Below are positions 8,681 to 18,205 of a stretch of 64,000 nucleotides of DNA, in pieces. The position numbers and the translations under genes are program-made. The notes under the pieces are model-generated. The model had not been told where the DNA came from, made no database searches, and worked only from the letters and a program-made list of their open reading frames with translations. Origin of the DNA: Nostoc sp. LEGE 06077 (GTDB taxonomy: Bacteria > Cyanobacteriota > Cyanobacteriia > Cyanobacteriales > Nostocaceae); assembly GCF_015207705.1 (NCBI RefSeq), contig NZ_JADEWI010000003.1, positions 206,189 to 270,188 of the forward strand, given 5' to 3'. The number at the start of each line of letters is the position of its first letter. The first letter of the stretch is position 1.

Positions 8681-9811
8681 TTACCCCCATAATCTTCTAC
8701 CAGTTTTACCTTTTAACCTTTCGTTAGCATCATCTAATAAAGCTGGAATATCTAATTCTTCTGGACATCTGGGTAAACAATCACCGCATTCTGTACAGCG
8801 ATTGGCTTTCATTCCCGGAAACCAATGCCCAGCATTTTCAAACATACCATAACGATATTGCCCGTAGTCTGTCATATTGTATGCCACAGCTAAATTACGT
8901 AACCGCAGCACCTCTGGAATATTGATATTTTCAGGACAAGGTAAACAAGCATAACACTGACTACATTTATCCGTTTTTAAAACAGTTGTTTGATGATTTT
9001 CTAAACTATGAAAAATAGCAATTTCTGCTGATATTAATTCACCATCTCTATCAGCAACTTGTAAAGGTTCAAATAATTCTTCTGGCTTGGCTGCACCGAC
9101 ACTCAAAGTTGTAATGCGGCGATCATTCAGTAAAAATCGATAATTTAATTCCAACGGCGAATATGGCTGACATAAGTCTTTGAGAGTTTGGGGTGGTGTG
9201 TAGAGTCTCCCGCCTTTATCCGCTGGGGAAATGATCAATACGCCCATATCTTTCTCAGCGGCTAACTGAATTGCTGGGGCGTTACGTTGAAAGAAATAGT
9301 AATAATGCAGATTGACAAAATCAAATAAATCTGTATTGATAGCTGCCTGGATCACCTCTAAAGTTCCGTGGGTGGAGAAGCCAACGTGTCGCACTCGACC
9401 ATCTGCAATTGCTTCTTGTACAGCTTGCATACAGCCACCGTTGGCTTGCACCCAATGTAAATGCTCCCAAGTATTTAAACCATGAATTCCCAAGCAATCT
9501 AAATAATTTAGATTTAATCGCGCTAAGGATTCATCGATGTACTGACGCATACTATCAGCGTCGGCTGTTGGTGGGATTTTCGTGGTGATGTACAGTTGGG
9601 AACGAGGTACAGATAACCCGTTTTGAAACGCTTGGCCAAGAAACTCCTCACTTTTGCCATAACCTCTGGCTGTTTCTATATGATTAATTCCTAGAGCTAA
9701 GGCTTGAGCGATAGTTTCCTGAGCATTTTCAGCATCAGCCAAATAGCGCATTGTCCCTAAAGAAAAAACCGAGAGGTGGAGATTTGTTTTGCCAAAGCGT
9801 CTGTATTGCAT
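8681..9811 (-). CDS. aldo/keto reductase with C-terminal 4Fe-4S domain
   Basis: An NADP-linked oxidoreductase of about 376 residues. The TIM-barrel domain starts MQYRRFGKTNLHLSVFSLGT and keeps catalytic-type residues in ETARGYGKSEE, ITTKIP and GIHG. The C-terminus carries two ferredoxin-like clusters, CSQCYACLPCP and CTECGDCLPRCP. This fused form is common in cyanobacteria; its substrate is not known. The longer frame could begin at 9859, but the family starts at the methionine at 9811. The 9812-9978 region is not part of this gene. Confidence 0.85.
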   Translation of the reverse strand: MQYRRFGKTNLHLSVFSLGTMRYLADAENAQETIAQALALGINHIETARGYGKSEEFLGQAFQNGLSVPRSQLYITTKIPPTADADSMRQYIDESLARLNLNYLDCLGIHGLNTWEHLHWVQANGGCMQAVQEAIADGRVRHVGFSTHGTLEVIQAAINTDLFDFVNLHYYYFFQRNAPAIQLAAEKDMGVLIISPADKGGRLYTPPQTLKDLCQPYSPLELNYRFLLNDRRITTLSVGAAKPEELFEPLQVADRDGELISAEIAIFHSLENHQTTVLKTDKCSQCYACLPCPENINIPEVLRLRNLAVAYNMTDYGQYRYGMFENAGHWFPGMKANRCTECGDCLPRCPEELDIPALLDDANERLKGKTGRRLWG

Positions 9812-9978
9812 TACTTGAAGTTCCCAGAAGTGAGTGCTGAATTCTGAGTATAAATACAATAAATAGTGTTTACACTGAGAATGAAGTGCGAAAAAGAAAG
9901 AAGGAAAAATTATTTTACTTCTTTAATTCTTGAACTCTTTCCTTCTCAGCACTCCGCACTCATTAATTAGCACTTTCT

Positions 9979-10476
9979 TTAGCTATCGCCATTACCAAAG
10001 CGCTTAATCAAATCCTCTGGACGGAGATTGGAGATAAATTCACGAAAGGCTTCTTGTTCTGCTTCATCAGCATCACGATCTACCGGAATTGAGGCATCAG
10101 CAACTACTTCTTCCATTACCCAAATCGGCGTATTTGTACGGAGGGCAACAGCGATCGCATCACTGGGACGTGCATCAATTTCTTTTTTGACTTCGCCTTG
10201 CTGCACAATCAAAGCTGCATAAAATGTGTCTTTCTGCAAGGAATGAATAATCACCTTTTCTAGAGTCATATTCCACGTCTCTAGAATATTTACAATCAAG
10301 TCATGGGTTAATGGTCTGGGCGGCTTTTGATTCTCTAACGCACCCATAATTGCCCTAGCTTGTTCTTGACCAATATAAATTGGTAAAGCACGCCGATCTG
10401 AGGCATCTTTCAAAAGTACAATTGGGCTGCGGGTTATGGCATCTAATGCTATGCCAGCGACTTTCATTTCAATCAT
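9979..10476 (-). CDS. bifunctional nuclease family protein (DUF151)
   Basis: A 165-residue protein with the BFN signature: MKVAGIALDAITRSPIVLLKD at the start, LPIYIGQEQARAI, and RPSDAIAVALRTNTPIWV. In plants the family has RNase and DNase activity; the bacterial role is uncertain. Length is normal. It is separated from the aldo/keto reductase gene by a 167-bp spacer containing imperfect copies of a GAGTGCTGAGT-type repeat, so they are probably separate units. Confidence 0.85.
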   Translation of the reverse strand: MIEMKVAGIALDAITRSPIVLLKDASDRRALPIYIGQEQARAIMGALENQKPPRPLTHDLIVNILETWNMTLEKVIIHSLQKDTFYAALIVQQGEVKKEIDARPSDAIAVALRTNTPIWVMEEVVADASIPVDRDADEAEQEAFREFISNLRPEDLIKRFGNGDS

Positions 10477-10813
10477 TGGCGAAGCCTCTACAATCCTGGG
10501 AGAGCTTGAGACATTGTAACAATTTATACTGTTTTTTTGGGTTGTATGGAGAAGGAATAAACATAGGCAGGTTCTCTATAATTGCTTCTATTAAACTCCG
10601 AACTTGGTGTGAACACCAGAGTATGTTAAAGGAGTCTACCTAGACAATAACCTTCTTAACCAAGTATGCCTTGAGAAAGATGTGAATGTGTTATCAACCT
10701 TATAATAAAAAGAGTCAGAAATTATACTTAAAATGTCTTGCATTCTTGTAAGAAATACCAGTTGATTTTCGGCAAAATTAGGCAATAAATAGAGTTAGTT
10801 TCACAGAACAGCC
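10477..10813. other. intergenic region between bfn and ribE
   Basis: Divergent intergenic region of 337 bp. No gene is seen. I looked for the conserved FMN (RFN) aptamer pattern before ribE and saw none. Confidence 0.5.
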
Positions 10814-11494
10814 GTGTTTACAGGATTAGTCCAAAGTTTAGGAACAATCAAACCCCTAGGGGGTGATTCTTGGCAAATTACTTGTGTGAGTCAGCCATCT
10901 AATGTCATTATGCAAGATTTAGCTTACGGTGACAGCGTTGCCGTGGATGGGGTTTGCTTGACTGTTGAAGAAATTTTAAAAGATGGGTTTATTGCCACTG
11001 CTTCCCCAGAAACGCTGCGCCGCACTACCCTAGGTCTTGAGGAAACCCAACAAAAATATGTGAACTTAGAAGCTTCGCTGCGGGTGGGTAGCAAAGTCGG
11101 CGGACATTTTGTTATGGGTCATGTAGACGGTGTAGGTCGATTACTCACAGCAGAACAGACTGCGACTTCGTGGGAAATGACTTTTACTGCACCTGAAGCG
11201 ATCGCGCGGTATATTGTCCCCAAAGGTAGCGTTGCGGTAAATGGCATTAGTCTCACGGTAGCCGCCTACGAACCCGAACTTTCGCACTTCACTGTGGCTG
11301 TCATCCCCCTGACCTACGCTGATACCAATCTTCGCTATCTTGTCCCTGGCAGTTGGGTAAATTTAGAAGGGGATATTCTGGGCAAATACGTGGAAAAATT
11401 TCTTTACCCTGGCAAAAAACAGTCAACGTCTCCCAATGACACTGGGTTCAATGAAATTACACCCACATTTTTAGCAGAACACGGGTATTTGTAA
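10814..11494 (+). CDS. ribE: riboflavin synthase alpha chain
   Basis: It catalyses the dismutation of two 6,7-dimethyl-8-ribityllumazines to riboflavin. The protein of 226 residues begins MFTGLVQ, the universal start of the family, read from a GTG codon. Two lumazine-binding barrels are visible: the first with GDSVAVDGVCLTV, the second with GGHFVMGHVDG (about 97-107) and KGSVAVNGISLTV. Length is usual. No other rib genes are adjacent. The gene converges on the M23 peptidase gene with a hairpin between them. Confidence 0.93.
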   Translation: MFTGLVQSLGTIKPLGGDSWQITCVSQPSNVIMQDLAYGDSVAVDGVCLTVEEILKDGFIATASPETLRRTTLGLEETQQKYVNLEASLRVGSKVGGHFVMGHVDGVGRLLTAEQTATSWEMTFTAPEAIARYIVPKGSVAVNGISLTVAAYEPELSHFTVAVIPLTYADTNLRYLVPGSWVNLEGDILGKYVEKFLYPGKKQSTSPNDTGFNEITPTFLAEHGYL

Positions 11495-11506
11495 AAAGTA
11501 AAATGG

Positions 11507-11541
11507 AAAGGCAAAAGATTTTTCTTTTTACTTTTGCCTTT
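11507..11541. terminator. hairpin between convergent ribE and M23 genes
   Basis: Arms AAAGGCAAAAG (11507-11517) and CTTTTGCCTTT (11531-11541) with flanking A and T runs on both sides make a plausible bidirectional intrinsic terminator. Confidence 0.55.
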
Positions 11542-11554
11542 TTACTTTTGACTT

Positions 11555-13153
11555 TTAACTTCCTGGGTCGCCAACTACTTGGGCTGTCCGTAGGGAGTTT
11601 AACAACTGACTTAGACCTGCTTGTAATTCGCCACCTGGGTCAACAGCAACCCATCCGTCTTGTGTGAGGTGACGCACTTCAAAGTGCAGGTGAGGCCCTG
11701 TGGAGTTGCCGGTGCTACCAACTCGGCCAATTACCATTCCTGGTTCTACTGCTTGACCAGGTTGGACAAATATTTCGGACATATGGCCGTAAAGGGTTTG
11801 TTGGGCAGAACTGTGAGTGAGAATGACAGTTAAACCATAACCACCAACCCAACCGGCTGTATCTACCTGACCTTTAGCGGCGGCGAGAATTGGTGTCCCC
11901 ATCGGCGCACCTAAATCTGTACCAGCGTGGAAACGACGATTTCCCGTAATTGGATGAACGCGCCAACCAAACAAGGAAGTAATTGTGGCTGGGACAGAAA
12001 GGGGATAGTTGATTCCTGTACCGCCACGATAGGCAATTGTATTGGTATAGGGAATTTGCGGCAGAACTGATGCCAAGGGAATATCGTAAGCTACAGTGCT
12101 GACACGCGGTGCCACGTTTCCTTCAATCATTGGTGGGGGTAAAGCACCGGCGCTAGGTGCAACGGAAGTAGTGCTGACTCTGGTAGCACCGAAATCGTTA
12201 GGATTAGGGATAAACCGATTTGGACGAAAAGCCGTCTTCACTTCCCCTCTATAAGTAACGGTGTTATTGTCAGCAGTTATCCCAGGTCTGACTGATGGAA
12301 CAGTAGCTAATTGAGCATTTTGACTTTTTTTGAGCCAATTGGGGGCTGGTTTGCTTTCAGAGTTAGCTACACGCTGATTCCCAACGGGTTTGGCTTGGTT
12401 ACAAAAACCAACTGATATGGCTTGACCCGATGGCAAAATTGTGCGACAACCACTAGACCGTTCTGTAATGACTACAGAATTAGGTGCTTGATAGGTATTT
12501 GTAGCGGAAGTACCGTAATTGTTGGGATCAATGTAGGAGTTGTTAGAGTCTTTGACTGTGCCAGTTGTCGCTTCAATCGTACTGTTAGAATTATTTGCTG
12601 GTTGGGCGATTTCTGGGAGTTTTTCGGGTATGGTGCGAGGCGCGACTGGTTTGGCTACCTCTTCTCTGAAACTTGGGCTTGGTTGAGCAACTTCCGGCTT
12701 GGTTTTAGCTGTGCGGATGTTAACTGGTTTTGGCTGTGCAGTTACGCTTGGGGTGCGCTGGCGAGTCGTAAAAACTGGCTCAATGGCTGTTTCAGCTTGA
12801 GGTTTAGACTGTCTAACAGGCTCTTTGGATTGTGCAACCTCTGGTTTGCGGAGTCTTTGACTGAGGTTAGCTCGTCTTTGCGAAAATTCCCCTTGTTTTT
12901 TGGGTGCTTCCGGGATAACAATATCTTTTTTTATGAAATTTGTTTTACCTGTGGACTGGGAATTTTCTACAGGAACAATGTTATCTATTGATGTTTCTGT
13001 TTGGGCAAATACGAAGCCACTACTAAGCAAGCTAAAGCTACTTAGTAAACAGAGACTCTGGGCTGGCAAAGTAGATACAAAACGTTTTTTCGTCATACCT
13101 TGCTGATTCACGCCGTGGGAAGGATTATGGGCAGATGTATTGCGCTGCGTCAT
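11555..13153 (-). CDS. M23 family metallopeptidase (LytM/peptidoglycan hydrolase)
   Basis: A 532-residue exported protein. An N-terminal hydrophobic stretch (QSLCLLSSFSLLSSGFVFA, about 33-51) acts as a signal or anchor. It is followed by a long Pro/Thr/Gln/Lys-rich, low-complexity linker (about 60-380) and a C-terminal LytM domain with the zinc motifs HAGTDLG and HLHFEVRH. It should cleave peptide cross-links of the cell wall. A downstream in-frame methionine (MTKKRF, residue 20) is an alternative start just before the signal segment. Divergent EnvC-like roles cannot be excluded, but the zinc ligands are present. Confidence 0.88.
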   Translation of the reverse strand: MTQRNTSAHNPSHGVNQQGMTKKRFVSTLPAQSLCLLSSFSLLSSGFVFAQTETSIDNIVPVENSQSTGKTNFIKKDIVIPEAPKKQGEFSQRRANLSQRLRKPEVAQSKEPVRQSKPQAETAIEPVFTTRQRTPSVTAQPKPVNIRTAKTKPEVAQPSPSFREEVAKPVAPRTIPEKLPEIAQPANNSNSTIEATTGTVKDSNNSYIDPNNYGTSATNTYQAPNSVVITERSSGCRTILPSGQAISVGFCNQAKPVGNQRVANSESKPAPNWLKKSQNAQLATVPSVRPGITADNNTVTYRGEVKTAFRPNRFIPNPNDFGATRVSTTSVAPSAGALPPPMIEGNVAPRVSTVAYDIPLASVLPQIPYTNTIAYRGGTGINYPLSVPATITSLFGWRVHPITGNRRFHAGTDLGAPMGTPILAAAKGQVDTAGWVGGYGLTVILTHSSAQQTLYGHMSEIFVQPGQAVEPGMVIGRVGSTGNSTGPHLHFEVRHLTQDGWVAVDPGGELQAGLSQLLNSLRTAQVVGDPGS

Positions 13154-13236
13154 TAGTTCTCTCAGTTGTTTTAAATTTGCCTAAAGAGATGATGCCAGTG
13201 GTTTGTCTTGCCCAAAGAGCGAAATTCATAACAAAC

Positions 13237-14061
13237 CTATAATGGGACAGAAGATTTACGGTATCCCAGACTGATTGTACCGGGTTCAATATAAAGTTCT
13301 GTTGTTTTTATGTCTGTTGTATCATAAGTTTCCATAGAAACACGTAATCGACCCTGAGAAGTAACGCCGACTACAGTGCCTGCCAAATCATCAATATATA
13401 CTTTGTCACCCACATTAGTTAGTAATTCTAAATAGCGCGACAAGAGTATATTTATTCCTTCTTGGGACAGGCATTCCATACCGGACTCTATCCCCCGTAA
13501 AACGGTGGAAGTGAGAATTTCCAGACAAGAAATCGGTTTGGTAGCGTAGGCGGCTTGCCACATTTCTAGGTTTATTCCAGTTTCAGGTACTGGGTTTGTC
13601 CAGTTAATGCCAACTCCAATTACTGCTTGGGTAATATACCCGTTATTTATTTTAGTTTCTGTTAAAATGCCGCCTAATTTGCGACTATTTAAGACCAGAT
13701 CATTCGGCCATTTAATTCCCACATCTACGCCACAGGAGCGCAGTTGGTCAGCAATACCCCAAGCACTAGCTAGAGTTAATTGATAACTGGCACTAGCTTC
13801 TAGTTTAAGGGCGATCGCCACTGAAAGGTATAGCCCACCAGGATGAGAAATCCATTGTCTTCCCCATTGTCCTCTACCCGAAGTTTGTTGTGTGGCAATT
13901 ACCACAGACCCAGGTTTTTCGCCCTGTGCTAATAAATTCCACAATGTTTGGTTAGTGGAAGTCACACTGTCAAAAATGTGCAGCGAAAATGGTGATTTCT
14001 CCCAGTTTCTTCCAGCTTTTAACGCTAATTCCAACTTTTGCCGATCAAATTCCACAGGCAT
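13237..14061 (-). CDS. birA: biotin--[acetyl-CoA-carboxylase] ligase
   Basis: It attaches biotin to the carrier protein of acetyl-CoA carboxylase through biotinyl-AMP. The 274-residue protein has the adenylate-loop motif GRGQWGRQW, the KWPNDL strand and a C-terminal SH3-like domain (VGDKVYIDDLAGTVVGV). There is no N-terminal helix-turn-helix, so it is a monofunctional ligase and not a repressor. Monocistronic, divergent from pgeF. Confidence 0.9.
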   Translation of the reverse strand: MPVEFDRQKLELALKAGRNWEKSPFSLHIFDSVTSTNQTLWNLLAQGEKPGSVVIATQQTSGRGQWGRQWISHPGGLYLSVAIALKLEASASYQLTLASAWGIADQLRSCGVDVGIKWPNDLVLNSRKLGGILTETKINNGYITQAVIGVGINWTNPVPETGINLEMWQAAYATKPISCLEILTSTVLRGIESGMECLSQEGINILLSRYLELLTNVGDKVYIDDLAGTVVGVTSQGRLRVSMETYDTTDIKTTELYIEPGTISLGYRKSSVPL

Positions 14062-14211
14062 GAACCGAAATCCCGTTGTTCAAGTTAACATTAATTGGCT
14101 GATTTTGATAAAAGGGAATAGGGAGTAGGCAGTGGGAGAAGAAAATAATTTTTTCATCCCGCATCACCAAAACCTCATACTCAATACCCTCTATTTTTGG
14201 TTAGGTTCAAG

Positions 14212-15003
14212 ATGCACACTTGGCACTGGCGCAATTGGGAAGGACTGTCATACCTTACCTGTAGTCTTTTAGAAAATTGGCAACACGGCTTTTTTACTCA
14301 CCAGTTCTGGCCGCGATCGCCCCAAGATTTAACTCCCCTCCTGCACCCAGAAGCATCGGTGTATCGTTTAAAACAGGTACATGGGAATACAGTTCTCACG
14401 CCCCAAGAAGTTGACTCCCAACTCAGGGAAATTGCCGCAGATGAAGAATCGGCTTTGGCCTCGGCTGATGGTTTAATAACCGAAGCACCTTTACAAGCGG
14501 TGTGGGTAGCAAGTGCAGATTGTACACCTGTGTTAATTGGGGATATGCAGACTGGACAGGTAGCTGCATTACACGCGGGTTGGCGGGGTACAGCTGCGAA
14601 GATTGTCCCCCAAGCGATCGCCCGATTACAAGCCCAAGGAAGTCAAGTACAGGACTTAAGAGTTGCGCTTGGCCCCGCGATCGCTGGTGAAGTTTACCAA
14701 GTTTCGGTTGAGGTAGCTGCGGAAATCGGAGCCAGTATTATATCACATAGCAACACCCAAAAAATTGTTCAGGCGTTACATGAATTACCCAATTCTCCCT
14801 TATTAGCTGACCCAGAAGCAGGAAAGGTGAGAGTTGATGTGCGGCGGGTAAATACTTTGCAGTTAGAAAATTTGGGGATTAGTGGCGAACAAATTGCGAT
14901 CGCCCCTTATTGTACATACCAAACTCCTGAACATTTCTTTTCCTACCGCCGTGAACAACAGAAAAAAGTCCAGTGGTCAGGAATTGTCAGTAGTCAAATT
15001 TAA
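14212..15003 (+). CDS. pgeF: peptidoglycan editing factor PgeF (laccase-domain, YfiH family)
   Basis: A 263-residue YfiH/COG1496 protein with the metal-binding landmarks of the family: VHGN near residue 62, ASADCTPVLIGD and ALHAGWRGTAAKI, ending with YCTYQTPEHFFSYRRE. Homologues edit peptidoglycan precursors or act as purine nucleoside phosphorylases. The ATG at 14212 is used; an upstream in-frame TTG at 14197 adds only five residues. Confidence 0.85.
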   Translation: MHTWHWRNWEGLSYLTCSLLENWQHGFFTHQFWPRSPQDLTPLLHPEASVYRLKQVHGNTVLTPQEVDSQLREIAADEESALASADGLITEAPLQAVWVASADCTPVLIGDMQTGQVAALHAGWRGTAAKIVPQAIARLQAQGSQVQDLRVALGPAIAGEVYQVSVEVAAEIGASIISHSNTQKIVQALHELPNSPLLADPEAGKVRVDVRRVNTLQLENLGISGEQIAIAPYCTYQTPEHFFSYRREQQKKVQWSGIVSSQI

Positions 15004-15146
15004 AATCACAATTTAGATAGATTAGAATTTGGTACCCAGGAGCCAGAAGTCAGAATTTAGAATTAATTAAGCATAGTTGCTACATACATTTATCAAAATT
15101 TTTGCTGATTCTGCTAATTATTCTGGCTCCTCCATTGTATTTTTTA

Positions 15147-16061
15147 TCAAATCTTCACATGATCTCTGTATGCTTTTGGTGTTATGCCCATAAATTTGCG
15201 AAACACATTAGTAAAATGACTCTGACTTTGGAAACCAACTTGTTCAGAGATTTGTTCAATACTTTTTTCAGTTGCCGTCAAGAGTTTTTTTGCCTGGGCA
15301 ATTCGGCAATTAATTACATATTGATGTGGTGCAAAACCTGTAGATTGTTTAAATAGGCGAGAAAAATGATACATACTCATCCCCGCAACCGCAGCAATTT
15401 CCGTCAATGTCAAATCTCTTTCTAGGTTGTCATGGATATATGAGACGGCTTGACGTAACTTTCTTGGTGAAAGTCCTTTGTGATTGGAGAACTGCGGAAT
15501 TTTATTGCTGGCGATAGAGTGATGTTTTAGCAGGTGAATGCAGAGTGTAGTTTTGAGAGACTCAATATAAAGTTGGCTACCTACACCACCTGATTCTAAT
15601 TCTGACTTTAATGCTAAAGCTATTTGCTGAATTAAGGGTTCTGGCGCAGCAAAGTGAGGTGTTAACTCCACACCTTGTAAATCAACCGACTCTAAGACAA
15701 TTTGATTGAAAAATACAGGGTCTACACTCAGGAGTAGAAAATCAGTTTCCGATGTCCAACGGCAGACGTGATGAGTATTGGCAGGAATAATGGCTACATC
15801 ACCATTAAAAATATTTTCTTGCTGAAAGCGTCCGTCTAAAACTCGTTCTGCTTGGAGGAGATGATAGTCTAAATTAATCGAGATGATATGTTGTTGGGGT
15901 GAGTGTTCTGGGGTTTCGTGGGCAGGCTGTTGATGAACATCTAAACGAATACCATCCCATTTAGTATGGTAACTAGAGTTGATGTGCGATCGCGGCAGAA
16001 CTTCTGCACAAGCATCTTCCTGAGTAAAATCAACTTTTAATATTGTCTCTTCCAGCATCAT
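15147..16061 (-). CDS. AraC family transcriptional regulator
   Basis: A protein of about 304 residues with an N-terminal cupin-like sensor region (FQQENIFNGDVAIIPANTHH) and a C-terminal AraC double helix-turn-helix (LTLTEIAAVAGMSMYHFSRL, then ISEQVGFQSQSHFTNVFRK and FMGITPKAYR). The effector is unknown. Three starts are possible: GTG at 16067, ATG at 16061 and ATG at 16058; an ATG is preferred. It is divergent from the DUF393 gene with only 70 bp between, so it may control that gene. Confidence 0.88.
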   Translation of the reverse strand: MMLEETILKVDFTQEDACAEVLPRSHINSSYHTKWDGIRLDVHQQPAHETPEHSPQQHIISINLDYHLLQAERVLDGRFQQENIFNGDVAIIPANTHHVCRWTSETDFLLLSVDPVFFNQIVLESVDLQGVELTPHFAAPEPLIQQIALALKSELESGGVGSQLYIESLKTTLCIHLLKHHSIASNKIPQFSNHKGLSPRKLRQAVSYIHDNLERDLTLTEIAAVAGMSMYHFSRLFKQSTGFAPHQYVINCRIAQAKKLLTATEKSIEQISEQVGFQSQSHFTNVFRKFMGITPKAYRDHVKI

Positions 16062-16134
16062 TCTCACCGCAGAGATAATTAATTTATGTCTAACGCTATA
16101 CTTAAACCGTAAAATGAAAAAAAGTGCTATTTAA

Positions 16135-16548
16135 ATGCATTATTACGTAATATACGACGGAAATTGCAATCTCTGCGTTACTTTAGTGCAATTTTTAGAA
16201 ACATTAGACAAAGGCAAGATGTTTCTTTACACTTCGATGCAAGATGAGCAACAACTTACACAGTGGGGAATAACATCCCAAGATTGTCAACAAGGAATGA
16301 TATTAATTGATGCTAATGCCCCTGAACGACGTTGGCAAGGTAGCGATGCGGCTGAAGAAATTGGCAAGTTACTACCGATGGGGAGTTTGTTTGTCGATGC
16401 TTATCGTGCTTTACCAGGGATGAAGTGGGCAGGCGATCGCTTCTACGAACAAATCCGTGATAATCGTTATACGTTGTTTGGTAAGCGTGCTAATACCTAT
16501 CAATCAGCATACTGTGTAGATGGTGGCTGCAAAATTGGTAATGATTAG
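16135..16548 (+). CDS. DUF393 (DCC family) thiol-disulfide-like protein
   Basis: A 137-residue protein starting YVIYDGNCNLC, the DxxCxxC motif of the DCC family (Cys11 and Cys14), which is thioredoxin-like. The C-terminal CVDGGC adds another cysteine pair. Substrate unknown. It is divergent from the AraC regulator and 40 bp upstream of a Uma2 gene on the same strand. Confidence 0.8.
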   Translation: MHYYVIYDGNCNLCVTLVQFLETLDKGKMFLYTSMQDEQQLTQWGITSQDCQQGMILIDANAPERRWQGSDAAEEIGKLLPMGSLFVDAYRALPGMKWAGDRFYEQIRDNRYTLFGKRANTYQSAYCVDGGCKIGND

Positions 16549-16588
16549 TTTATCAGCAGTTTTTGACAGTCTACTTTAGGGGGTTGGC

Positions 16589-17404
16589 ATGACAGTCAGT
16601 AAGCCAAATTTAGAAATTACATCCCAAACAACTGATATCGTAGATGATATCGTGGACTGGCAACCCCCAATGCCACCCACCGATTTAATATTTGATGACG
16701 GAGAACCTTTGGAGTCAAATCGCCATCGTATTGCTATGAATGTCTTAATTCGGTCATTGCAACAAGCTTGGGCTGACCGAAATGACTTTTACACAGGTGG
16801 CAATATGTTCATCTACTACAGCAGTACCCAAGCACGTAACAATGATTTCCGCGGCCCGGATTTCTTCGCTGTACTAAATGTTGATGGTACTATACCCAGA
16901 CAAGGTTGGGTCGTTTGGGAAGAAAACGGCCGTTACCCAGATGTCATTGTGGAATTAATGTCACCATCGACGGCGCGGGTTGATCAAGAGACAAAAAAAG
17001 AAATTTATCAACAAACCTTCCGCACACCAGATTATTTTGTCTATGACCCCTTTGACCCTAATTCTTTACAAGGCTGGCATTTAGATACCAATCAAAATTA
17101 TCAGCCCTTAACATCAAATGAACACGGCTGGCTGTGGTGTCAGCGTTTAAGTTTATGGCTGGGAACTTGGGAAGGCACAGTAGACCGAGAAACAGCCATT
17201 TGGCTGCGGTTTTATGATGCCGATGGTAATCTTGTGCCTTTACCAGAAGAAGCCGCCCAAGCAAAGGCTGAAACTGCTCAAGCCCAAGCTGAAGCTGCAC
17301 AGTTACAAGCTGAGGCTGCACAGGCACAAGCACAAATAGCCCAAGCACGCGCTGAAAGGTTAGCCGCCCGTTTACGAGAATTAGGCGAAGACCCTGATAT
17401 TTAA
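16589..17404 (+). CDS. Uma2 family endonuclease-like protein (DUF820)
   Basis: A 271-residue member of the PD-(D/E)XK-fold Uma2 family, hugely expanded in Nostocales and of unknown role. The core shows RGPDFFAVL and VIVELMSPST, the positions of the catalytic acidic residues. The C-terminal 50 residues are a coiled coil of AQAEAAQ-type repeats ending LAARLRELGEDPD, a common tail of the group. A GGGGG-type ribosome site precedes the ATG. Three other Uma2-related loci occur in the window. Confidence 0.85.
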   Translation: MTVSKPNLEITSQTTDIVDDIVDWQPPMPPTDLIFDDGEPLESNRHRIAMNVLIRSLQQAWADRNDFYTGGNMFIYYSSTQARNNDFRGPDFFAVLNVDGTIPRQGWVVWEENGRYPDVIVELMSPSTARVDQETKKEIYQQTFRTPDYFVYDPFDPNSLQGWHLDTNQNYQPLTSNEHGWLWCQRLSLWLGTWEGTVDRETAIWLRFYDADGNLVPLPEEAAQAKAETAQAQAEAAQLQAEAAQAQAQIAQARAERLAARLRELGEDPDI

Positions 17405-17422
17405 TCATCAGTCCTGGAAATT

Positions 17423-17854
17423 TCAGACTTCAGACTTCTCATTAAACAATTCTAAAATCTGCTGACAAAATTGTTTTAGCTTGTCGCTGATTTGTGGAGA
17501 CGGTACAGACTCACCAACAATGTTCCAGTGTTCTACTGTCGAAAGTCGCCACGCTTCACCCCGATGATCAAATCCAGCAACTTCTATGCCAATTGCCCGA
17601 CGTAAGTTTGTGATCGGATCTTGATGAAAGCGAATTTGAATTAATACACTACGACTCCGCCAGGATTTGCTAATACCAGGAAAGTGAAAGCCAATGTCGA
17701 TAGAATCGGGATCAACCAATTCTCTCGTTTCTGGGTCATTCTTCCAAGGTTTCAAATCCGATTTCGCATCGGGAAACTGGAATTTGAATAAATTCACTAC
17801 CGTAGCAATCTTGCTGGCTAGTTCAAGGTTAGTTGCCTGTTCAGATGCGTTCAC
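17423..17854 (-). CDS. hypothetical protein, 143 residues
   Basis: A soluble 143-residue protein without a recognised domain. It has alternating hydrophobic strands (RSVLIQIRFHQDP, AIGIEVAGFDHRGEAWRLSTVEHW) and an amphipathic C-terminal helix. Codon use is like that of neighbouring genes, and it converges tightly (18 bp) with the Uma2 gene. It is probably a real gene conserved in the group, but I cannot assign a function. Confidence 0.65.
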   Translation of the reverse strand: MNASEQATNLELASKIATVVNLFKFQFPDAKSDLKPWKNDPETRELVDPDSIDIGFHFPGISKSWRSRSVLIQIRFHQDPITNLRRAIGIEVAGFDHRGEAWRLSTVEHWNIVGESVPSPQISDKLKQFCQQILELFNEKSEV

Positions 17855-18205
17855 TAAAAAACACTCCTAAATAGTTAGTCAGCTAAGGGCAATGCGACGA
17901 CAGAAAACCGCCAGAAAGCTTATCTTATTAGTGTTTCAGCTTATCAAGACGTTTTAAATTTCGCAACTCAAAGATTACCTTTCCTTAACAATTGCTCCAG
18001 TAGGAAGTATGAAACTTTAGGTGTATGAGTAATTATACTTAAAAATTTAGGAAAGTGTCTGAGACTTTACCCTCGTTCAATAATGGTCTGAAAAAAATCT
18101 GAGATTTTTCCGCAAAATCATCTAATGGCTAGAACGATAAATCACCCTGGCGATCTAAAATTACACTGTTAGCTGGCAAACGTTAAAAAAAGTTAAGTTC
18201 AGGTT
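17855..18205. other. intergenic region upstream of psbQ
   Basis: A divergent intergenic region of 351 bp. It should carry the psbQ promoter, but no clear -10/-35 pair stands out. No gene seen. Confidence 0.45.

Noticed and set aside
10477..10813. FMN riboswitch before ribE
   Set aside because: The conserved RFN aptamer segments were not found, and ribE stands alone here.
12422..12991. 189-codon plus-strand ORF in the M23 peptidase gene
   Set aside because: Antisense to the low-complexity linker; the translation is Cys/Trp/Phe-rich with no family features.
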